Source of the DNA: Micromonospora sp. CB01531
GTDB lineage: Bacteria > Actinomycetota > Actinomycetes > Mycobacteriales > Micromonosporaceae
Direction: 5' to 3'
DNA: 64,000 nucleotides
NCBI RefSeq assembly: GCF_001905095.1
Contig: NZ_LWLS01000067.1
Coordinates: forward strand, 41,983-105,982
The translations under genes were made by a program, and so were the position numbers. Below are positions 8,015 through 16,583 of this stretch, piece after piece. Each line of letters starts with the position of its first letter. The first letter of the stretch is position 1. The notes beneath the pieces are model-generated. The model was not told where the DNA came from, made no database searches, and worked only from the letters and a program-made list of their open reading frames with translations.

Positions 8015-11000
8015 TCACGGCGTGACGCCGATGCCCTGGCCGGTGAACTCGACCCAGTTGAGGTTGCCGAAGCCGCTGGTCGGCCCGCCGGAGACGGTGG
8101 TGAAGACCAGGTAGAGCTTGTGCGTCCCGCCCGGGTCGGTGATCGGCACGGTGGTGCTGGTGAAGGCGTTGTTACCGCTGGTCGCGTTGACCGTGGCGGT
8201 GGTCAGCAGCGGGCCGGTGGGGGAGTCCAGGCGGAACTGGACGCCGAACCGGGGCTGCCCGGCGGTGGCGGCACTGCCGCCGGAGGTGCGCAGCGTGATC
8301 GACTGCATGTTCTTCAGGTTGACGGTGTTGTTGATCGCGATCCAGTCACCCGGGTCGAGGCCGCCGCGCTGCTGCCCGCCACCGGTGTCGGCGGTGGTGG
8401 CGACCGTGGTGCCGGACTCCTCGGTGGCGAACTCGACCTCCTGCCGCTTGGCCTGGATGATCTGCTGGTCCACCGTGGTCAGCGCCGGCTGGCCGTTGGC
8501 GCCCTTGTCGGTGTACGACGCGCTGACCACGCCGTAGATGTAGCCGCCGTGCGAGGCGTCGTCCGCCTCCGTGGGCAGCACGCCCGAGCAGCCGAACTGG
8601 TTGGCCTCACCGTGCCCGTGGGTGTCGTGGCCGAGCACGAAGGTCACCTCGACCTTGCTGCAGTCGATCGGCCCGTCCTCCGGGTCGGTGACGGTGACCG
8701 TCCACGGGATGTCGTCGCCCCAGCTGAAGAAGCCGCCCTCGAGCGGGGTGTTGACCGTGACGGTCGGCGCGGTGTTGCCGACGGTGATCGTGGTGTTCGC
8801 CGACGCCGTCTTGCCGCTGGAGTCGGTCACCGTCAGGCGGGCGGTGTAAACCCCGTTGGTGGTGTAGGTGAACGACGGGTTCGGGTCGATCGAGTCGGTG
8901 GTGCCGTTGCCGTCGAAGTCCCAGGCGAACCGGATCGAGTCGCCCGGGTCCGGGTCCTTCGAGCCCTCGCTGGAGAACGAGACCGTGAGCGGCGCGCGGC
9001 CGTTGGTCGGGGTCGCGTTCAGCACGGCGGTGGGCGCCCGCAGGCCCTTGACGTAGCTGAACTTCAGCATGGCCGCGTCCGGGTTGATGTTGAAGAATCC
9101 GTCGCCGTAGGTCAGCAGGTAGAAGTTGCCGTCCGCGCCCCAGCGCATGTCCATCGGGTTGTCGCAGAGGAACGGCTTGGCCGGGGTGGTGGGCGCCTGC
9201 CCGCAGTTCAACACATTGTTGATCTTCAGGATCTCACCCTGGTCGTCCAGCCGGATCTCCTTGAGGGTGTCCCGGGTGAACTCGCCGAAGAAGATGGCGT
9301 TGTCGTAGTACTCGGGGAACTTCGTCTCCGACCTCAGCTCCGGGTCGTAGTCGTACTTCGCCGCACCGTGCGGGCCGACACCACCGGTGCCCAGCTCCGG
9401 GAAGAGCACCGGGCAGGTCTGCGTCGGAGTCGACAGGTAGGACTCCGGGCAGGGGGTCGGCGCCTGGAACGAGTACCACAGCTCAGACTTCTCCACCTTC
9501 GGCAGGTCGGTCAGGCCGGTGTTGTGCCGGGAGGTGTTCTTCGGCGCCGCGCAGTCGAACGGCGCGACCGGCGAGATGGGGTTCGTGGTCCAGTTCATCT
9601 CGATGTACGGCAGGTTCGGCTGCACGCACATCGGCCAGCCGTAGTTCGCCGGCTTGTCGACCACCATCATCCGACCCGTGCCCGCCGGCCCGCGCCCGAC
9701 CTGGGCGACCGAGGAGTCGGGGGAGTAGTCGGTGATGTAGGCGACGTCGTTCTTGTCGAGGGTGATCCGGAACGGGTTCCGGAAGCCCATCGCGTAGATC
9801 TCGGGCCGGGTCTTCGCCGTGCCGCCCGGGAACAGGTTGCCCGCCGGCACGGTGTACGAGCCGTCCGCGCCCACCGTGATCCGCAGGATCTTGCCCCGCA
9901 GGTCGTTGGTGTTGGCCGAGCTGCGCCGGGCGTCCACGAAGGGCGCCTGGTAGACGCCGGTGGCGCTGACCGAGTCGTTGTGCGGCGAGAAGCCGCCGGA
10001 ACCGCCGCCGCCGGCCGGGGTGTCGTCCCCGGTCACCAGCCAGAGGTTGTTCTTCGAGTCGAACGCGATGTCACCGGCCACGTGGCAGCAGGCGCCCCGG
10101 TCGACCGGCACCTGCATGATCTTCTGCTCGGTGCTCAGGTCGAGCGACGGGTTCTCCCCGTCGACGAACTTGAACCGGGAGAGCTGGAAGTAGCCCTGCC
10201 ACACGTCCCAGGCGTGCGGGTCGGTGCTGGTGGTCGGCGCGGCCCCGGTGGGGGTGTTCAGCGGGGGCGCGTAGTACAGGTAGACCCACTTGTTGGTGGC
10301 GAAGTCGTTGTCGATCGCCGGGCCGTACATCCCGTCCTCGCTGTGGGTGTAGACCGGGATCTGGGCCAGGATGGTGGTCTGGTTGGTCTCCGGGTTGTGC
10401 AGGCGTACGCCGCCGCGCCGGTCGGTCTGGAGCACCCGGCCGTCGGGAAGGACGTCGAAGCCGATCGGCTCGTTGACGTTGGGCTGCGCCCCGACCACCG
10501 TCATCTGGTAGTTGGCCAGCACGGTCGCGCCGCAGTCGCCGTTGGTCACGCCGGCCGCCCACTGGATCGCGCCGCCCAGGTGGGCCCGCAGGTCGGTGCT
10601 GTTGTAGCTCTCCGGGGTGGCGCCGAGTCCGGTGTAGAACGACCGACCGCCCTGGTAGTCCTTGCACCAGGTGACCGGGTGGTCGAAGCCCATCGTGCCG
10701 CCGGTGTACGTCTTCTCGTCCACCGTGGCCAGCACGTGCGAGACGCCGCGGACGTTGGCCGCGAAGTTGTACCACCGGTCGGTGGTGTTCCACCGCTGCG
10801 GCAGCGTCTTCGAGGCCGGGTGGACCCGGTCGGCGACGGTGACGGTGGCCTTGCTGCTCGCCGACGGCGCGCCGGTGGCCCGGGTGCCCAGCACGTCGGT
10901 GAGGAAGGACCAGGTCGGGTTGGCCTCGATGGCGGAGTGCACGCCGACGAAGCCGCCGCCGTCGCGGTAGTACTGCTCGAAGGCCGCCTGCTGGGCGTCG

Positions 11001-11350
11001 TTGAGCACGTCGCCGGCGGTGTTGAGGAACACCACGGCGCGGAACTGCTTCAGGTGTGGCTCGTCGAACTTGCGGGCGTCGTTGGTGACCTCGACGGTGA
11101 AGCGCCGTTCTTGCCCGAGTTGCTGGATGGCCTGCACGCCGGCGGCGGTGGCGGCATTGTTGCCGCTGGCCGACCGGGTGAAGACGAGCACCTTGTACTG
11201 CATGCCGTTGCTGTTGGGTGCCGGGGCATTGAGCACCGGCGCGGCCTGGGCCGGGGTCGGAGCCTGCTCGGCCGTCGCGACGAGCGTCGCGCCGACGAGG
11301 GCGAGCAGGCTGAGGTGGGTGGCGGCCCTGCGGCCGAAGGGTCTGCGCAT
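8015..11350 (-). CDS. Secreted ThuA / PQQ-dependent sugar dehydrogenase-like / PKD / carbohydrate-binding protein
   Basis: A 1111-residue multidomain secreted protein. After a Sec signal (residues 1-36) comes a ThuA-like glutamine-amidotransferase fold (about 50-260: VFLNTAGDVLNDAQQ, GFVGVHSAIEA, TMGFDHPVTWCKD). A glucose/sorbosone dehydrogenase-type beta propeller follows (about 280-720: GFDVLPDGRVLQTD, ACCHVAGDIAFDS, MGFRNPFRITLD, NYGWPMCV). Next are a PKD domain (about 745-830: FAWDFDGNGTTDS), an Ig-like segment with HDTHGHGEANQFG, and a C-terminal CBM6-like domain (about 975-1111). It probably oxidises a sugar or polyol outside the cell using PQQ. Length and domain order match the large ThuA/PQQ proteins of actinomycetes and Bacteroidota. 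The substrate is unknown. Confidence 0.9.
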   Translation of the reverse strand: MRRPFGRRAATHLSLLALVGATLVATAEQAPTPAQAAPVLNAPAPNSNGMQYKVLVFTRSASGNNAATAAGVQAIQQLGQERRFTVEVTNDARKFDEPHLKQFRAVVFLNTAGDVLNDAQQAAFEQYYRDGGGFVGVHSAIEANPTWSFLTDVLGTRATGAPSASSKATVTVADRVHPASKTLPQRWNTTDRWYNFAANVRGVSHVLATVDEKTYTGGTMGFDHPVTWCKDYQGGRSFYTGLGATPESYNSTDLRAHLGGAIQWAAGVTNGDCGATVLANYQMTVVGAQPNVNEPIGFDVLPDGRVLQTDRRGGVRLHNPETNQTTILAQIPVYTHSEDGMYGPAIDNDFATNKWVYLYYAPPLNTPTGAAPTTSTDPHAWDVWQGYFQLSRFKFVDGENPSLDLSTEQKIMQVPVDRGACCHVAGDIAFDSKNNLWLVTGDDTPAGGGGSGGFSPHNDSVSATGVYQAPFVDARRSSANTNDLRGKILRITVGADGSYTVPAGNLFPGGTAKTRPEIYAMGFRNPFRITLDKNDVAYITDYSPDSSVAQVGRGPAGTGRMMVVDKPANYGWPMCVQPNLPYIEMNWTTNPISPVAPFDCAAPKNTSRHNTGLTDLPKVEKSELWYSFQAPTPCPESYLSTPTQTCPVLFPELGTGGVGPHGAAKYDYDPELRSETKFPEYYDNAIFFGEFTRDTLKEIRLDDQGEILKINNVLNCGQAPTTPAKPFLCDNPMDMRWGADGNFYLLTYGDGFFNINPDAAMLKFSYVKGLRAPTAVLNATPTNGRAPLTVSFSSEGSKDPDPGDSIRFAWDFDGNGTTDSIDPNPSFTYTTNGVYTARLTVTDSSGKTASANTTITVGNTAPTVTVNTPLEGGFFSWGDDIPWTVTVTDPEDGPIDCSKVEVTFVLGHDTHGHGEANQFGCSGVLPTEADDASHGGYIYGVVSASYTDKGANGQPALTTVDQQIIQAKRQEVEFATEESGTTVATTADTGGGQQRGGLDPGDWIAINNTVNLKNMQSITLRTSGGSAATAGQPRFGVQFRLDSPTGPLLTTATVNATSGNNAFTSTTVPITDPGGTHKLYLVFTTVSGGPTSGFGNLNWVEFTGQGIGVTP

Positions 11351-11480
11351 CGAACCTCGCTCTGGTCGGGCGGGTCCGCCTCAGCGCGGGACGAGAGCTG
11401 AGGAGGTCGCTGATGTGGTGACGAGAGCCTGGCCAGGTTCTACGCGAGACGATATTTGCGGACGCGATCAAAGAGAAGAG

Positions 11481-11538
11481 GTCGGAGCCAAAAGTTTTCT
11501 ATGAATCGCTCCGACTTTTGTTCAGGATCAGCAAAAGT
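11481..11538. promoter_or_regulatory. Operator-like repeat cluster upstream of the ThuA/PQQ gene
   Basis: This unusually A/T-rich patch lies 131-188 bases before the start at 11350. It holds GTCGGAGC (11481-11488) facing GCTCCGAC (11508-11515), and three copies of the heptamer CAAAAGT or its complement (11489-11495, 11514-11520, 11532-11538). The last two form ACTTTTG-11 bases-CAAAAGT. Such TTT/AAA dyads resemble ROK-family operators, and a ROK gene is in the same module. Binding by that regulator is inference. Confidence 0.5.
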
Positions 11539-11572
11539 GGGAAGGTTGGGTCCCGTCCGGACAGACGAGAAC

Positions 11573-11600
11573 GGGCCGGTCGCCCGATGGCGACCGGCCC
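11573..11600 (-). terminator. Terminator of the YtxH-like gene
   Basis: A perfect 12-base stem (GGGCCGGTCGCC and complement) with a CGAT loop, placed just after the minus-strand stop at 11616. It separates that gene from the ThuA/PQQ promoter. Confidence 0.75.
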
Positions 11601-11615
11601 GCTGCCCTGATTGCG

Positions 11616-12002
11616 TCAGGAGCTGCTGCCGGACGGCTTGGTGCTCCCGCTGCTGGTCGACGCGTTCGGCCCGCCGCCCGATCCCGTACCGGCCGAACCG
11701 GACTTGGCGCCGACGGAGGCCGGCGTCCCGGCGAACGGCTTGTCGGCCGAGGTGAGCCCCGGCTTGCCGCCGTTACCGCTGGTCAGCTTCTCGCCGAGCT
11801 TCGTCTGCCCCAGCCTGTCCTTGCCCTCGGCATAGAGCCGGTTCGCCTGGGCCTGCGCCACCCCCGCCGCCTCCTGGACGGTCGGGTGGTCGAGCACCTT
11901 GCGGCCCCGAACCACGAGCTCGTCGTACTTCTCCCGACCGGCACGGGCGCCCAGGACGAATCCCGCAGCCAGCCCGCCAAGAAACATGATCTTTCCGCGC
12001 AT
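11616..12002 (-). CDS. YtxH-like small membrane-anchored protein
   Basis: A 128-residue protein starting at ATG 12002 behind GGAAGGAG. The N-terminus (MRGKIMFLGGLAAGFVLGAR) is a short hydrophobic segment followed by AGREKYDEL, the YtxH-like pattern. A helical region with ALA/GLN-rich heptads runs to about residue 75, and the tail (about 85-128) is Ser/Gly/Thr-rich and probably disordered. YtxH-domain proteins are general-stress-linked in Bacillus, but the biochemical role is unknown. It is monocistronic, with a terminator behind it and a divergent tRNA-Asn gene upstream. A longer in-frame start 22 codons upstream lacks a ribosome site. Confidence 0.8.
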   Translation of the reverse strand: MRGKIMFLGGLAAGFVLGARAGREKYDELVVRGRKVLDHPTVQEAAGVAQAQANRLYAEGKDRLGQTKLGEKLTSGNGGKPGLTSADKPFAGTPASVGAKSGSAGTGSGGGPNASTSSGSTKPSGSSS

Positions 12003-12286
12003 GGCGGCTCCTTCCGTACCTGACGCGCCGCCGTCCCCGATCGGGCGTTGCCGACCGGGACCGACCATCTCGCGCCTGCGTCCTCTGTCGGCGGCTAACT
12101 ACCCATCCTGCTCTCCGCTCATGCCTCCATGTGCCCAGATGGCGATTTGTCCGTATTGATGGTTGATCGTGTCGCCCGGAAATGCCGCTGCGGATGGCGG
12201 TAACCCCCTGGCGCGCCACCCCCGGATGTCCTGTACTCTTGTCCCCGTCGCCCGGCGCGGAGAGATCCGAACCGGGTGATCTGCGG

Positions 12287-12359
12287 TCCCCCGTAGCTCA
12301 ATTGGCAGAGCAGCCGGCTGTTAACCGGCAGGTTTTTGGTTCGAGTCCAAACGGGGGAG
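12287..12359 (+). tRNA. tRNA-Asn (GTT)
   Basis: A complete 73-base cloverleaf: acceptor arms TCCCCCG (12287-12293) and CGGGGGA (12352-12358), discriminator G, D-loop with GTAGCTCAATTGGCAGAGCA, anticodon GTT at 12320-12322, and the T-arm GGTTCGAGTCC. CCA is not encoded. Confidence 0.97.
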
Positions 12360-12527
12360 CTTCGCTCCACAGACGCCCGTCGACCCCAGGTCGGCGGGCG
12401 CTTCTCGTTTCCCTGCCCCGGCGTCGCGGGCAGTTTCCGCCCGAACGGTGCGCTCTGCCCGGCAGGATGGAGGTCGACTGGGACTCCCGCTGCGTCGGTT
12501 CGTGCGTCGGTTCAAAGGTGGGTGGAG

Positions 12528-14666
12528 ATGGCCGGAGGACCGCACCGCTGGGCGGCAACGCTGATCGCGGCGGCGGTCGTACTTGGTTGGCTCGTCATCG
12601 GGGCGATCGCCGGACCGTACTCGGGGAAGCTCGGCGACGTCGCCACCAACGACAACGCGGCCTTCCTGCCGGCCGATGCCGAGGCGACCCGGGCGCAGGA
12701 CCTGTCCGCCGCCTTCGTAACCAGGCAGACCACCCCCGCTCTGGTCGTCTACCAGCGCACCTCCGGCATCACCCCGGCCGACCAGCAGCGCGTCCGGGCG
12801 GACGTGGCCCGCTTCGCCCAGGTGCCGGGGGTGGTCGCCCCGCTACCGCCGCCGATCGTCAGCCAGGACGGCCAGGCGGTGCAGGTGATCGTCCCGATCG
12901 CCAGCGCCGAGGGCGAGCGGATCCGGCAGGTCGTCGACCAGTTGCGCGGCATCGCGGGCGCGGACCGGGACGGGCTCTCCGTGGACGTGGCCGGGCCGGC
13001 GGGCCTGCTCGCCGACCTGATCGAAGTCTTCACCGCCATCGACGGGCCGCTGCTGCTGGTCACCCTGGTGGTGGTGCTGGTGATCCTGCTGATCGTCTAC
13101 CGCAGCCCGGTGCTCTGGATCTGCCCGTTGCTCGCCGCCGGCATGTCGTACGCGATGGCCTCGCTCTTCGTCTATCACCTCGCGAAGAGTGACGTCATCA
13201 AGCTGAACGGGCAGGCGCAGGGCATCCTCACCGTGCTGGTCTTCGGCGCCGGCACCGACTACGCGCTGCTGCTCATCGCCCGCTACCGGGAAGAGCTGCA
13301 CCGGCACGAGCGTCCGTGGGACGCGATGCGGACCGCCTGGAAGGGCGCCGGCCCGGCCATCATCGCCTCCGGCGCCACGGTCATCCTCAGCCTGCTCTGC
13401 CTCCTGCTGTCCAGCCTCAACTCCAACCGCGCGCTCGGCCCGGTCGCCGCCGTCGGCATCGCCGCCACCCTGCTGGTGATGCTGACCTTCCTCCCGGCCC
13501 TGCTGCTGCTCGGCGGACGCTGGGCATTCTGGCCGCGGCGGCCCCGCTACGACCACGCCGACGCGCGTACCGAGCACCGCGTCTGGGGCCGGATCGCCGG
13601 CTTCGTCGCCCGGCGCGCGCGGCCCGTCTGGCTGGTCACCGCGGTGGTCCTGGCCGCCCTCGCCGGTGGCGTGACCCAGCTCGACGCCAACACCCTGGGC
13701 CAGTCCAGCCTGTTCACCCACCGCACCGACTCGGTGGCCGGGCAGGAGGTGATCGACCGGCACTTCCCGGCCGGCACCGGCAGCCCGGCCACCATCTTCA
13801 CCACCGAGGCCACCGCCCGGCAGGTCGCCCAGGTGGCCCAGGGCGTACCCGGGGTGTCCGCGGTGCGCCCCGTCACCGGCCAGGGGCCGGGCGGGCCACC
13901 CGACCCGAACGCGCCGCCCAAAGTGGTCGACGGGCGGGTGCAGCTGGAGGCCACCCTCGCCGACCCGCCGGACAGCCACGCCGCCGAGCGAACCGTCCGC
14001 GACCTGCGCGAGGCGGTGCACAAGGTGCCTGGCGCCGGCGCCGTGGTGGGCGGCTTCACCGCCGTCAACGTGGACACCGCCGACGCCGCCGTCCGGGACC
14101 GCAACGTCATCATCCCGGTGGTGCTGCTGGTCATCGCGGTGATCCTGGCCCTGCTGCTGCGTGCCCTGCTCGCCCCGCTCCTGCTGATCGCCACCGTGGT
14201 GCTGTCGTTCCTGGCCACGCTCGGCCTCTGCGCGCTGATCTTCAAGTACGGCCTGGACTTCCCCGGCGTCGACCAGTCGTTCCCGCTCTTCGCGTTCGTG
14301 TTCCTGGTCGCCCTCGGCATCGACTACAACATCTTCCTGATGAGCCGGGTCCGCGAGGAGTCGGTCCGCCGGGGCACCCGGGCCGGGGTGCTGGCCGGCC
14401 TCGCCGTCACCGGCGGCGTGATCACCTCCGCCGGCATCGTGCTCGCCGCCACGTTCTCCGCGCTCGCCGTGCTACCGCTGGTGGTGCTCGTCGAGCTGGG
14501 CGTGGCGGTCGCCATCGGGGTGCTGCTCGACACCATCGTCGTCCGGTCCCTGCTGGTGCCCGCACTCGCGTACGACATCGGGCCGAAGGTCTGGTGGCCG
14601 AGCCGGCTGTCGCGGGCCAACCGGGACGGGGACCGGGCCGGGGCGGAGGTGAGGCATGCCCGCTGA
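12528..14666 (+). CDS. MMPL family RND transporter
   Basis: A 712-residue inner-membrane transporter of the MmpL/RND superfamily. Two homologous halves each have one N-terminal membrane helix, an extracytoplasmic domain (about residues 30-175 and 390-510) and a block of five to six helices. The paired proton-relay signatures are FGAGTDYALLLIARYREE and LGIDYNIFLMSRVREE. ATG 12528 follows AAAGGTGGGTGGAG; an in-frame GTG at 12519 is possible. Relatives export lipids, siderophores or drugs. The last 11 bases overlap the FAD oxidoreductase gene, so the two are translated together and may handle the same hydrophobic product. The substrate is unknown. Confidence 0.92.
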   Translation: MAGGPHRWAATLIAAAVVLGWLVIGAIAGPYSGKLGDVATNDNAAFLPADAEATRAQDLSAAFVTRQTTPALVVYQRTSGITPADQQRVRADVARFAQVPGVVAPLPPPIVSQDGQAVQVIVPIASAEGERIRQVVDQLRGIAGADRDGLSVDVAGPAGLLADLIEVFTAIDGPLLLVTLVVVLVILLIVYRSPVLWICPLLAAGMSYAMASLFVYHLAKSDVIKLNGQAQGILTVLVFGAGTDYALLLIARYREELHRHERPWDAMRTAWKGAGPAIIASGATVILSLLCLLLSSLNSNRALGPVAAVGIAATLLVMLTFLPALLLLGGRWAFWPRRPRYDHADARTEHRVWGRIAGFVARRARPVWLVTAVVLAALAGGVTQLDANTLGQSSLFTHRTDSVAGQEVIDRHFPAGTGSPATIFTTEATARQVAQVAQGVPGVSAVRPVTGQGPGGPPDPNAPPKVVDGRVQLEATLADPPDSHAAERTVRDLREAVHKVPGAGAVVGGFTAVNVDTADAAVRDRNVIIPVVLLVIAVILALLLRALLAPLLLIATVVLSFLATLGLCALIFKYGLDFPGVDQSFPLFAFVFLVALGIDYNIFLMSRVREESVRRGTRAGVLAGLAVTGGVITSAGIVLAATFSALAVLPLVVLVELGVAVAIGVLLDTIVVRSLLVPALAYDIGPKVWWPSRLSRANRDGDRAGAEVRHAR

Positions 14667-15897
14667 GACCGACGTGGTCATCGTCGGTGGCGGCCTGGCC
14701 GGCCTCGCCGCGGCCCGGCGGCTGCACCGCGCCGGCGTGCCGTGGCGGCTGCTGGAGGCCGGCGACCGGCTCGGCGGGCGGGTCGCCACCGACGAGGTCG
14801 ACGGCTACCTGCTGGACCGCGGCTTCCAGGTGCTCAACACCGCGTACCCGCGGCTCGGCGGCCTGCTCGACCTGGCCGCCCTGAACCTCGGCTGGTTCAG
14901 CGCCGGCGTGCTGGTCCGCCGCGGCGACCGGCTGGACCGGCTGGCCAATCCGCTACGCGAGCCCGCCGGCCTCGCCGGCACGCTGACCGCCGGGGTCGGG
15001 TCGCTGTCGGACCGGTTGCGCTTCGCCGGGCTCGTCACCGGCTGTGCCACCCTGCCGGTAGGCCGGCTGCTCACCGCGCCGGAGACCACCACCGAGGCGG
15101 CGCTGCGCCGGTCCGGCCTCTCCGACGCGATCATCGAGGAGCTGCTCCGGCCGTTCCTCTCCGGCGTCCTCCTCGACCGGGAACTGGCGACCTCCAGCCA
15201 TGTGCTCGCCGTGACCCTGCGCTCGTTCGCCCGGGGGCGGATCGGCCTGCCCTCCCGGGGGATGGCGGCGCTGCCCCAGGCCGTCGCGGCCCCGCTGTCC
15301 ACCGAGCTGATCGACCTGAACAATCCGGTCAGCGCGGTCGCGCCGGGCCGGGTCCGCACCCGGGCCGGCGACCTCCCCTGCCGCGCCGTCGTGGTCGCCG
15401 TGGACCCGCCGGCGGCGGCCACCCTGCTGCCCAGGCTCAACCGGGTACGCATGCACGGCTACACCACCTACTACCACAGCACCGACACCCCGCCCCTGGC
15501 CGAACCGATCCTGCTGCTCGACGGGGAACGGCGGGAACTGGTCGCCAACACCGTCGTGGTCAGCCGCGCCGCGCCCACGTACGCGCCGGCCGGGAAGCAC
15601 CTGGTGGCCACCTCGGTGGTCGGGCCGCAGGCCCCGCCCGAAGCGGTCATCCGGCGGGAGCTGGACCGGCTCTACGGGCGGTCCACCGCCGACTGGACCC
15701 ACCTGACCACGGTCACCGTCCCGGACGCGCTGCCCGCCGCGCCACCGCCGCAGGGCCGGCTGCGCAAACCGGTCGCGCTCGGCGACGGGCTCTACGTCGC
15801 CGGCGACCACCGGGACAGCCCGTCCATCCAGGGGGCGCTCGCCAGCGGCTGGCGGGCCGCCGGGGTGGTGCTCGCGGAGCTGCGCAGCGAGGGCTGA
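14656..15897 (+). CDS. FAD-dependent oxidoreductase (amine oxidase/phytoene desaturase-like)
   Basis: A 413-residue flavoprotein of the amine oxidase/protoporphyrinogen oxidase fold. It has an N-terminal Rossmann dinucleotide motif (VVIVGGGLAGLAAARRL), the second FAD-binding segment GDRLGGRVATDEV and the C-terminal FAD-contact motif GLYVAGDHRDSPSIQGALASG. No signal peptide. The ATG overlaps the end of the MmpL gene by 11 bases, which indicates translational coupling. Proteins of this kind desaturate or oxidise carotenoids, amines or fatty compounds; the substrate cannot be named. The next feature downstream is a tRNA. Confidence 0.9.
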   Translation: MPAETDVVIVGGGLAGLAAARRLHRAGVPWRLLEAGDRLGGRVATDEVDGYLLDRGFQVLNTAYPRLGGLLDLAALNLGWFSAGVLVRRGDRLDRLANPLREPAGLAGTLTAGVGSLSDRLRFAGLVTGCATLPVGRLLTAPETTTEAALRRSGLSDAIIEELLRPFLSGVLLDRELATSSHVLAVTLRSFARGRIGLPSRGMAALPQAVAAPLSTELIDLNNPVSAVAPGRVRTRAGDLPCRAVVVAVDPPAAATLLPRLNRVRMHGYTTYYHSTDTPPLAEPILLLDGERRELVANTVVVSRAAPTYAPAGKHLVATSVVGPQAPPEAVIRRELDRLYGRSTADWTHLTTVTVPDALPAAPPPQGRLRKPVALGDGLYVAGDHRDSPSIQGALASGWRAAGVVLAELRSEG

Positions 15898-16039
15898 GCG
15901 CAGTGGACCATGCGGGCACCCGCCGATCCGCTGCGCGCTGTTATCCTCGCGTTGCCCACCGTGCCGGTCGGATCTTGAGCCCGGCCGTTCGGGTGGTGGC
16001 CGGTGATCCGTTGAGCGGGTTACGATCCGGCGCGGTAGC

Positions 16040-16113
16040 GGGGCGGTAGCTCAGCGGGTTAGAGCAGGGGACTCATAATCCCTCGGTCGCGGGTTCGAGT
16101 CCCGCCCGCCCCA
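16040..16113 (+). tRNA. tRNA with CAT anticodon (probably Ile2, alternatively elongator Met)
   Basis: A 74-base cloverleaf: acceptor arms GGGGCGG (16040-16046) and CCGCCCC (16106-16112), discriminator A, anticodon CAT at 16074-16076 in the loop CTCATAA, and T-arm GGGTTCGAGTCCC. No encoded CCA. The anticodon-stem and variable region (CTCGGTCGC) look closer to bacterial tRNA-Ile2, whose C34 becomes lysidine, than to elongator Met. This is a judgement by eye. An integrase remnant abuts its 3' end, as expected for a phage/ICE attachment site. Confidence 0.93.
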
Positions 16114-16130
16114 CCTCAGAAACGCCCAGC

Positions 16131-16454
16131 TCAGGCGTGGTGCCGACGACCCGGACGAACGGCTTCAAGATCGGGACCAACGCCCTCAGTCCGCACTGAG
16201 TCCGCAGCAGCACGAGCCGCCGCCCGGTCGAGGCGGTCCGCCACCTGGTCCAGGTCGTCCTCGAACAGGTCCGCGTAGACGTCCAGAGTCATGGCCGCCG
16301 AGGCGTGCCCGAGCGTCCGCTGCACGGCCTTGACGTTTGCGCCCTCGGCCCCCGCCAGACTGGCCGCAGTGTGCCGTAGCTCGCGCGGTGTCAGGCCGAC
16401 GAGACCGACCGACTCCGCAGCCAGTTCGCCGAGAGGCGTTGGGCGCGACGTCAC
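16131..16454 (-). pseudogene. C-terminal remnant of a tyrosine recombinase (integrase)
   Basis: About 107 codons match the C-terminal catalytic part of actinobacterial phage/ICE integrases: LTPRELRHTAASLAGAEGAN, VKAVQRTLGHASAAMTLDVY, ADLFEDDLDQVAD. The second catalytic Arg, the GH box His and the nucleophile Tyr (DVY) are present. The usual HxLRH box reads RELRH, so a catalytic His has become Arg. The N-terminal DNA-binding half is missing, because sequence beyond 16454 no longer resembles an integrase. It ends 17 bases from the tRNA 3' end and points towards it, the normal geometry for an integrase beside its attachment site. I call it a dead relic of an integrated element. Confidence 0.85.
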
Positions 16455-16583
16455 CAGGTGTGAGCGCTCCGGACGAGCCAGACGTCTTCTTGTGCCGATG
16501 AGGGGTCGTCAGTAGAGGATGCCTTCGTGGCCGCCGATCGGAGGCTCACCGGGTGGTGACCATGAGCGCGATGGCGCCGAAGT

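Noticed and set aside
6875..11401. A 1508-codon open frame on the plus strand across the ThuA/PQQ gene
   Set aside because: Antisense frame in very high-GC DNA. The protein is Arg/Val/Gly-rich without a domain, and the minus-strand gene has clear domains.
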